64,000 nt of DNA from Bufo bufo. Its lineage: Eukaryota > Chordata > Amphibia > Anura > Bufonidae. A program made the position numbers and the translations under genes. Below the pieces are notes generated by a model that did not search any database, had not been told where the DNA came from, and worked only from the letters and a program-made list of their open reading frames with translations. Positions 56,926 through 64,000 of the stretch are shown in pieces. How positions within the stretch are numbered: the first letter of the stretch is position 1; every line of letters begins with the position of its first letter. The stretch spans positions 65,317,371 through 65,381,370 of the forward strand of contig NC_053393.1 of NCBI RefSeq assembly GCF_905171765.1, given 5' to 3'.

Positions 56926-57692
56926 GGCCTCTTTCACACTTGCGTTGTCCGGATCCGGCGTGCACTCCATTTGCCGGAGGTGCCCGCCGGATCCGGAAAA
57001 ACGCAAGTGAACTGAAAGCATTTGAAGACGGATCCATCTTCAAAATGCGTTCAGTGTTACTATGGCACCCAGGACGCTATTAAAGTCCTGGTTGCCATAG
57101 TAGGAGCGGGGAGCGGGGGAGCGGTATACTTACAGTCCGTGCGGCTCCCGGGGCGCTCCAGAATGACGTCAGAGCGCCCCATGCGCATGGATGACGTGTC
57201 CGTGTGATCACGTCACCCATGCGCGTGGGGCGCCCTGACGTCACTCTGGAGCGCCCGGGGAGCCGCACGGACGGTAAGTACACTGCTCCCCCACTCCCCA
57301 CTACACTTTACCATGGCTGCCAGGACTTTAGTGTCCTGGGAGCCATGGTAACCATTCAGAAAAAGCTAAACGTCGGATCCGGTAATGCGCCGAAACGACG
57401 TTTAGCTTAAGGCCGGATCCGGATTAATGCCTTTCAATAGGCATTAATTCCGGATCCGGCCTTGCGGCAAGTGTTCAGGATTTTTGGCCGGAGCAAAAAG
57501 CGCAGCATGCTGCGGTATTTTCTCCGGCCAAAAAACGTTCCGTTACGGAACTGAAGACATCCTGATGCATCCTGAACGGATTTCTCTCCATTCAGAATGC
57601 ATTAGGATAATCCTGATCAGGATTCTTCCGGCATAGAGCCCCGACGACGGAACTCTATGCCGGAAGACAAGAACGCAGGTGTGAAAGAGCCC
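56926..57692 (-). mobile_element. PIF/Harbinger-type foldback MITE, second copy, inverted
   Basis: It is flanked by TTA (56923-56925 and 57693-57695). Ends are GGCCTCTTTCACACTTGCG and the inverted GTGTGAAAGAGCCC. It is the same element as 3263-3996 in reverse orientation, with extended identity (for example GATTCTTCCGGCATAGAGCC). The clear 3-bp duplication here supports the family call. It lies within the EXT1 last intron. Confidence 0.85.
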
Positions 57693-59040
57693 TTAGCACA
57701 GCTAGATGTTACCAGTTGGGTATGTATCCCTGCCCAGTCCACTACTTATTGAACAGTATCAGTTTGTGCAGTGTCACATCCACAACTCCTATGGTGGGTT
57801 CACATTGCGTTTTTTTCCCATCTGTTTAATGTACACAAAAAAAAACCCATATAAGTTAAATGGATTCCTCAGATCGATGCCATAAAGAGGAATCCGTTCA
57901 CCATTGTGTGTATATAAAAAAAACAAAAACTGAGTCCTAAAAATAAATGCGCCACAATTGTCAGTTCATGTGTAACACTTTTTTTTCTACAATAGACCTG
58001 CCAGGAATGGTGACCGGTCCTCTAACATCAGCTAAGCTACTTGACATTACATGTTGATTTTATACATAAAGGTATTACATCGTTTCAAAAAGTAGAACGA
58101 AAGGAATATCTTTACAATGCCGTCAGAGGTTTATATTTGAAGTATTTTGGAATACAGAATAATGAGTGCAGGGGTAGAAGGTAAAGCCGACCTTTCAGGG
58201 TCCTGTTTTGGGGCACTTAGAATTTAATAAGCGCCGGTGGAAGGCTGCTGCCTGTTTCTAAAGGCCGTCCATTTCGGCTGATCCTGACGCATTAACATAA
58301 CTCTCAGCTGCCTGGAAGCTTTTTAACCACCCGCCAGCACGCCATGCAGTCCCTGCTCCATTTCCTTCAGTGGACGGCAAGAAACTCGCCCAAAAAAAAA
58401 TAAAAAGTTTAAAAGATGGAAATAATCCACATGAGCAGCTCACTCTCACCAGCAGAGCTCAACCCGGCTGCTATTTAAAAACGGTTTCAAAAGAAAGTAC
58501 GGTATGTAGGACATAGCTGAAAGGTCTCTTCTCCCCTCACTTCTAGTGTAAAAATAGAATAAAGCAACGTACAGGCAAAGTTATATGTAGCTGGTCAGAA
58601 AACAAAACTATTCTATAAAGCGTTGTAAACCAATACATCCTGCAGAGCTGCATTCATAATTCTGCTGGTTACTACATGAAACTGTCAGCAGACACCCCTG
58701 GAGCTACATTAATGCTAGTTTTTTTCTGCATCCGATTACTGTTCAGTCCTACCTCCTAACCATCCCACATTTTACAGTATTATATGCTAAATTTAACTCA
58801 AAGGGGGCGGGGTTATGAAAATGGACCCAACATGTGGGTTTCTGGTGAAACGGGTCGCACCCGAGGACGTGGGTTCGAATGCTGGGAGGTGAGGTATCTC
58901 AGTAAGGACCCTGGACAAGCAGGGGATGATGAGAAATGTCAGCTCAGAGGTGTAAAGTCAGATTAGGGTATCTACACAATGCACTAACAGATGACGTAAT
59001 AAGATCGAGTCCGTGTCTTGTAAATAATCCGCCAACGTAC

Positions 59041-59212
59041 CTGTCCCATCATTGTCTCCTTGTACTGCTTTTTCTGTGTCACTTTGATTGGTGGCAACTT
59101 GGTTACGGCAGACACCAGGAAGTTTATTAAGATATCTTCACAATTGGCTAATTGGTCCACCATGTTTTTCAGACTGGCAGGCAAGTAATTGGTGTACAGG
59201 TAATGATAGTAT
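59041..59212 (-). CDS. EXT1: EXT1 penultimate coding exon
   Basis: 172 bases between acceptor TTTTTGCAG (ending 59213) and donor CAG|GTACG (59040). The first base completes a Lys codon split from the upstream exon. It then encodes 57 residues: [40 protein letters not shown] and [16 protein letters not shown]. This is the EXT1 GT64 domain; NCEDI and the residues after it form part of the conserved catalytic region in this family. It joins in phase with both neighbours. Confidence 0.96.
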
Positions 59213-59284
59213 CTGCAAAAACAATGCATAAAATATTAGTGTCGGGCGTGACTAATTCAGCATTTATTTCACTATCCAGCCAGT

Positions 59285-59556
59285 TGGAGTTGAGCTAACC
59301 TTCCTTTTGACAGGTTCGAGGGTTTAAGTGAATTACGTAATGGATTCCGTTCTTAATTCAATGCCTTTAGAGATATTCCGTTTGGCATGGCGTCATAATA
59401 CAAGTGTGTGGCCAGCAGAACGGAAGCCTCGGGGGGGCTGGCCATACACTTGTACTATGCGGCATTGAATTACGTGATGGATTCCATGAGAAGGGAATCC
59501 ATTACGTAATTCACTTAAACCCTGAACCTGCCAAAAGGCAGGGTCACTCAACTCCA
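59285..59556. other. foldback element in EXT1 intron
   Basis: Inverted arms begin near TTGGAGTTGAG (59285) and end at CTCAACTCCA (59556). They share AGGTTC, GGGTTTAAGTGAATTACGTA and ATGGATTCC with their complements. An inner pair (CAAGTGTGTGGCCAGC and complement) sits in the centre. No target duplication recognised; family unknown. Confidence 0.7.
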
Positions 59557-59591
59557 CAGCCAATAGAAAACAGCCCAGTATAATGTGACTC

Positions 59592-60002
59592 TTAAGGGGT
59601 TTTCCAAGATTTTTTTTTTTAACTGATTAGTGGGGGTTCAACACCAGGGACCCCCGCCGATCAGCTGTTTGAGAAGGCACCGGGGGTCCTGTAAGCTGAG
59701 AGAAGGCCTCAGCGCTTACCAAGCACAGCGCCGTACATTGTATAGTGGCCGTTCTTGGTATCGCGCTCAGCCTCATTCACTTCTATGGGGCTGAGCTGCT
59801 CCTAGACCATGTGACTGATGAAGGTGATGTCACATGGGCTAGGCAAAGAAGAAGGCGGCTGTGGCGCTACTGCGAGCAACGTTGCCTTCTCAAACAGCTG
59901 ATCAGCGGGGGTCCTGGGTGTCGGACCCCCACCGATCAGATACTGATGACATATCCAGAGGACAGGTCATCAGGTAAAAAAATCTTAGAAAACCCTTTTA
60001 AA
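59592..60002. mobile_element. T2/Kolobok-type MITE
   Basis: Ends TTAAGGGGTTTTCCAAGATT and the inverted AATCTTAGAAAACCCTTTTA. The interior holds GCCGATCAGCTGTTTGAGAAG and inverted CTTCTCAAACAGCTGATC, as in 10473-10768 and 51215-51641. Within an EXT1 intron. Confidence 0.8.
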
Positions 60003-60172
60003 AGAGTTGTCTTACCTGGACCTATGGCAAATCAATAGGCTATGTCCGAAAGGTGTGGGTCCTATCTCAAAAATGGGACCTCCACGTGAACAGAGAGCAT
60101 GCTGTTTGGCGCGGACCCGTCCTTGAGACAGGGGCGGAAGGTATACCATAAATGTGCAGATGGGAATAGTCC

Positions 60173-60542
60173 TTAAAGGGGTATTCCCATCTCAGACAAT
60201 GGGGTATATCGCTAGGATATGTCCCCATTGTCTGATAGGTGCAGGTCCCAGTGGTGGGACCTGCTCCTATATCGAGAATGGAGCGGGGAAAGTGGTGGCT
60301 GGAGGACCACGGGCTTCCCTTGGTCCGGCCACCACCAAGCCCCATAGAAATGAAATAGCCAGCGCTCAGCCATTTTTGGCGGCCCCATAGAAATGAATGA
60401 AGGGTGGTGCACCCTCCGGGACTTTGCAGGCTGTGTATACGAGATAGGTGGTGACCCCAGAGATGCGACCAGCACCTATCGAACAATGCGGGCATATGCC
60501 AGCGATATGCCCGCATTGTCTGAGATGGGAATACCCCTTTAA
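60173..60542. mobile_element. T2/Kolobok-type MITE, second subtype
   Basis: Ends TTAAAGGGGTATTCCCATCT and the inverted AGATGGGAATACCCCTTTAA, 20 bp perfect. The arms continue (CAGACAATG..., GGATATGTCCCCATTGTC and partner). The subtype is shared with the fragment at 24342-24540. Within an EXT1 intron. Confidence 0.85.
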
Positions 60543-60940
60543 GGACAATTTTTTATTAAATTAAATTTTTATAAATTAGCAATATTGGCTGTCAGGCCTT
60601 AATTAGGGCGCTGGCTGCCATTCACCAGCATCCTGTAATGGCTTTATTAGGAGGGCAGAGAGAGCCATCTCAGTCTGCCAGGCTTCTTATATACCCCAGG
60701 CGATATTGGTTCTCCTTCGCCATTTTCTGAAAAATCTGATTAATAGTGCAGGATCTCATTCTCTGCTGTCAGCACAGTGCTCAAAGCTTTCAGCCGGACA
60801 GAAGGTATGTAGTCATGCCTGGGCACGGACTGTTCAATTAACAAGGCTCATCATGCAGAATGTATATACCTTAAACTAAAAATACAAAGAAAAAAATCCA
60901 TTCCCAACCCCATAACCATAGCAACCATTCAAGCCCCTTA

Positions 60941-62085
<1,145 letters not shown>

Positions 62086-62439
62086 TTCTAGGAGTTTAAC
62101 ACTGATGGACTATACTCAGGATAGGTCATCAATATCTGATCAGTGAGGGGGTCCAATCCAAAGAACCCCTGCCGATCAGCTGTTTCAAAAGCCCGCAACC
62201 TCTTCCTCGGCCAATGACCTGACATTGATTGGTCACTTGGCCTAGGAGCAGCTCAGTCCCATACAAGTGAATGGGCCTGGGTTGCAATACCATGAACAGC
62301 CACTATCCAATGCACGGCGCTGTGCTTAAGAGACTGCAGTGTTCAGCGTAGAGGCGCGGCCTCTTCAAAAAGCTCATCTGCAGGCGGCGCTGACAGTCGG
62401 ACCCCCACTGATCAGATACTGATAACTGACCTTCAGTAT
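62086..62439. mobile_element. T2/Kolobok-like MITE relic
   Basis: Contains ATAGGTCATCAATATCTGAT, GCCGATCAGCTGTTT and inverted ATCAGATACTGATAACTGAC, as in its relatives. The left end is decayed, and the right end abuts the next element. Confidence 0.6.
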
Positions 62440-62746
62440 TTAAAGGGGTTATCCAATATCATAAACAGCACCCCCACGTGACGGGCCCCTCAGAGTGAAT
62501 ATACTTACCCGGCTCCCTGTGTCACTCTTGGTCCCCCGCACCGCCGCTGCGGCTTCTCCCTGTACACGGATGAAAGGAGGCTAGTCCCCGTCTGCCATTG
62601 GGGGCCCCACGACACCAGATGTTTTCATCCGTGTACAGGGAGAAGCAGCAGCAGCGGTGCAGGGACCAGAAGCGGGGTAAGTATACTCTTTCTTAGGAGC
62701 CCGACACATGGGGGGGCTCTTGTATGATATTGGATAACCCCTTTAA
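62440..62746. mobile_element. T2/Kolobok-type MITE with long perfect terminal repeats
   Basis: Starts TTAAAGGGGTTATCCAATAT and ends with its exact inverted complement, at least 23 bp. The arms continue with CATCCGTGTACAGGGAGAAG pairs. It is directly adjacent to the relic at 62086-62439, which suggests insertion at that element's TTAA end. Confidence 0.85.
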
Positions 62747-62897
62747 CCTCCTTGAAAACCCTTTTGTGCGTATGGTAAACGGACGCTCAAGATGCAATGT
62801 GAAAAGAGCTTTACATGGCCGGGCCTCTACAATGTAGCGCGTGGCGAAATGCAGCGCCCTCCAATGTTAACAGCTTCTGTGAAGAAGATCCCTCTAA

Positions 62898-63190
62898 GGG
62901 CTCATGCACACGGCCGTTGTTTGGCCATTTCTTGCATTGGCGACTGCAATTGCGGTCCCCAATGCACGGGCAACATCCGTGAGGATTTTGCAGACGGATC
63001 CAGACCCATTCAACTTGATTGGGTCCGAGATCCATCCGCATCGCAAAAAAATTGAAAGTTCTATTTTTTTGCGGTGCGGAGACAGAGAGAAACCCCACGG
63101 AAGCCCTCCGTAGTGCTTCCGTGGGGTTCCATGCCTCCATTCCGGACCCATTCAAGTTTGCCAGCAGCAATACGGGCACGGCTGGTAAAC
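62898..63190. mobile_element. PIF/Harbinger-like MITE, right end decayed
   Basis: After TAA (62895-62897) it starts GGGCTCATGCACACGGCCG. The interior has TTTTTTTGCGGTGCGGA and the inverted CCACGGAAG pair. The expected right end is not recognisable; the sequence fades near 63190. Confidence 0.55.
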
Positions 63191-63737
63191 GTTCGTCCTA
63201 ACCCTTTGGCAGTTTTAGTCATCGGGCAACGCAATACTAGCTGCACCAAATGATGAACTCAGCTCTGCTGCCCCTGACAACGTTCTATGCTGGACTGTAC
63301 AGAGGCAGGATCTGCCCTCCAGCCCCCGGGGGCTGCAGTTCTGTGAAGCTGTTGATGATTCAGTGATTTAGACAACGTGTCTGTTTTGCCCATGCCCTTT
63401 TCCTCGTCCTCCCAGCGGACGGCAGGCTTTGCAGGCGCGGGCTCCCTGACATCTGCTGCTGTGCCCTTCAGGCTAGAGGTGAAGCAGCAGGATTCTGGCA
63501 CGAGGGGGCGGGGGAGGGAGGGATGGATTTTGCGGGTATAACAGTAACGTCAAACACTAAGGAGTAATCAGCGCCTTCATTTTCACAGAGCTTTTTGTCT
63601 AATTGAGGTTAATTGCATCATTGCTGTTAGCTAAGGGCATGCATTGACGGGATACAGCAGTACTGCGTTACTGTAACGAATGCTCTGCTCTGTGTGTGGA
63701 CTGGGACGATCCAGCCCAGCCGTGTATGGGGCTCAGT
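63191..63737. other. no gene recognised
   Basis: Presumed EXT1 intron. A minus-strand frame at 63259-63501 does not resemble EXT1 or any family I know. Confidence 0.35.
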
Positions 63738-63918
63738 TTAAAGGGGTTGTCCACCTTTTACTATTGGGATAGATCATCAATATCAGTCCGACTCCCGGCA
63801 GCTGTTTGAAGAGAAGGCAGCATTCGTTTACCTGCTCCCGTAGCGGGCCCCTACTCATCTGATATTGATGACCTATCCTGATAGGTCATCAATAGTAAAA
63901 AGCGGACAACCCCTTTAA
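63738..63918. mobile_element. T2/Kolobok-type MITE, short
   Basis: Ends TTAAAGGGGTTGTCCACCTT and the inverted GCGGACAACCCCTTTAA. Interior arms GATAGATCATCAATATCAG and CTGATATTGATGACCTATCC. It is an internally deleted relative of 10473-10768. Confidence 0.8.
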
Positions 63919-64000
63919 GAGATATGCAATAAATAGGATACCAGACAGCTTTATCAAGGCAGTCTGACATGGCAACCAATAGGAGAGCAGCTTTCATATT

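Larger units (their letters stand above)
55395..59040 (-). other. EXT1: EXT1 last intron (3.65 kb)
   Basis: Bounded by GT at 59040-59039 and AG at 55396-55395 on the minus strand. Nearly a third of it is satellite array B, and about a fifth is the Harbinger-type MITE at 56926-57692. The remaining 57696-59040 shows nothing recognisable, apart from a fragment of the 92-bp repeat near 58640. Confidence 0.85.

Overview
The window is vertebrate nuclear DNA, most likely from an anuran amphibian (frog or toad). I infer this from the repeats: T2/Kolobok-type MITEs with TTAAAGGRR-like ends, many PIF/Harbinger-type foldback MITEs, Tc1 elements, a Penelope-like fragment and L1/Tx1-like LINEs. The only host gene I can support is EXT1 (exostosin-1, a heparan sulfate co-polymerase subunit). 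Its last three coding exons lie on the minus strand at 60942-61102, 59041-59212 and 55209-55394, with in-phase splice sites. The 5' part of the gene lies beyond the right edge. Everything left of about 54.9 kb is downstream of EXT1 and is almost entirely transposon or tandem-repeat DNA.

Layout. 1-2.6 kb: a 36-bp minisatellite coding for 12-residue repeats, followed by a decayed minus-strand hAT transposase in the same frame. 3.0-4.6 kb: a TTAA-flanked element carrying a Harbinger-type MITE. 4.8-7.4 kb: unrecognised transposon-like coding debris, a 95-bp tandem repeat and a Penelope-like GIY-YIG fragment. 8.6-9.9 kb: a 43-bp minisatellite split by a hAT-type MITE with a perfect 8-bp target duplication. 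10.5-13.3 kb: MITEs and unassigned DNA. 13.36-21.46 kb: an LTR-like element on the minus strand. It has long direct repeats, a primer-binding-like site and a frameshifted gag-position ORF carrying a cold-shock-domain-like module, and it is interrupted by a 2.8-kb TTAA element with an array of large palindromes. 21.8-33.9 kb: assorted MITEs, minisatellites, a 92-bp tandem repeat and stretches where I see nothing.

34.1-40.6 kb: a full-length but broken L1-like LINE on the plus strand, with a 13-bp target duplication and a hAT-type MITE inside it. 41.9-52.8 kb: a 34-36-bp satellite that has received a nearly intact Tc1 element, a full-length L1-like LINE with both ORFs open, and a second dead Tc1 that itself contains two MITEs. 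53-64 kb: the EXT1 3' end, whose introns hold a second array of the same satellite, a second copy of the 0.75-kb Harbinger-type MITE and several T2-like MITEs.

Most features are selfish DNA and do not cooperate with each other. The exceptions are the two-ORF LINEs, in which ORF1 (RNA chaperone) and ORF2 (endonuclease plus reverse transcriptase) act together, and the Tc1 transposase with its own terminal repeats. The observations most worth following are the cold-shock-like domain in the LTR-like element, the hAT transposase whose reading frame runs into a 12-residue coding minisatellite, and the intact LINE inside the satellite. Element class assignments rest on ends, target duplications and protein motifs read by eye; no database search was possible.
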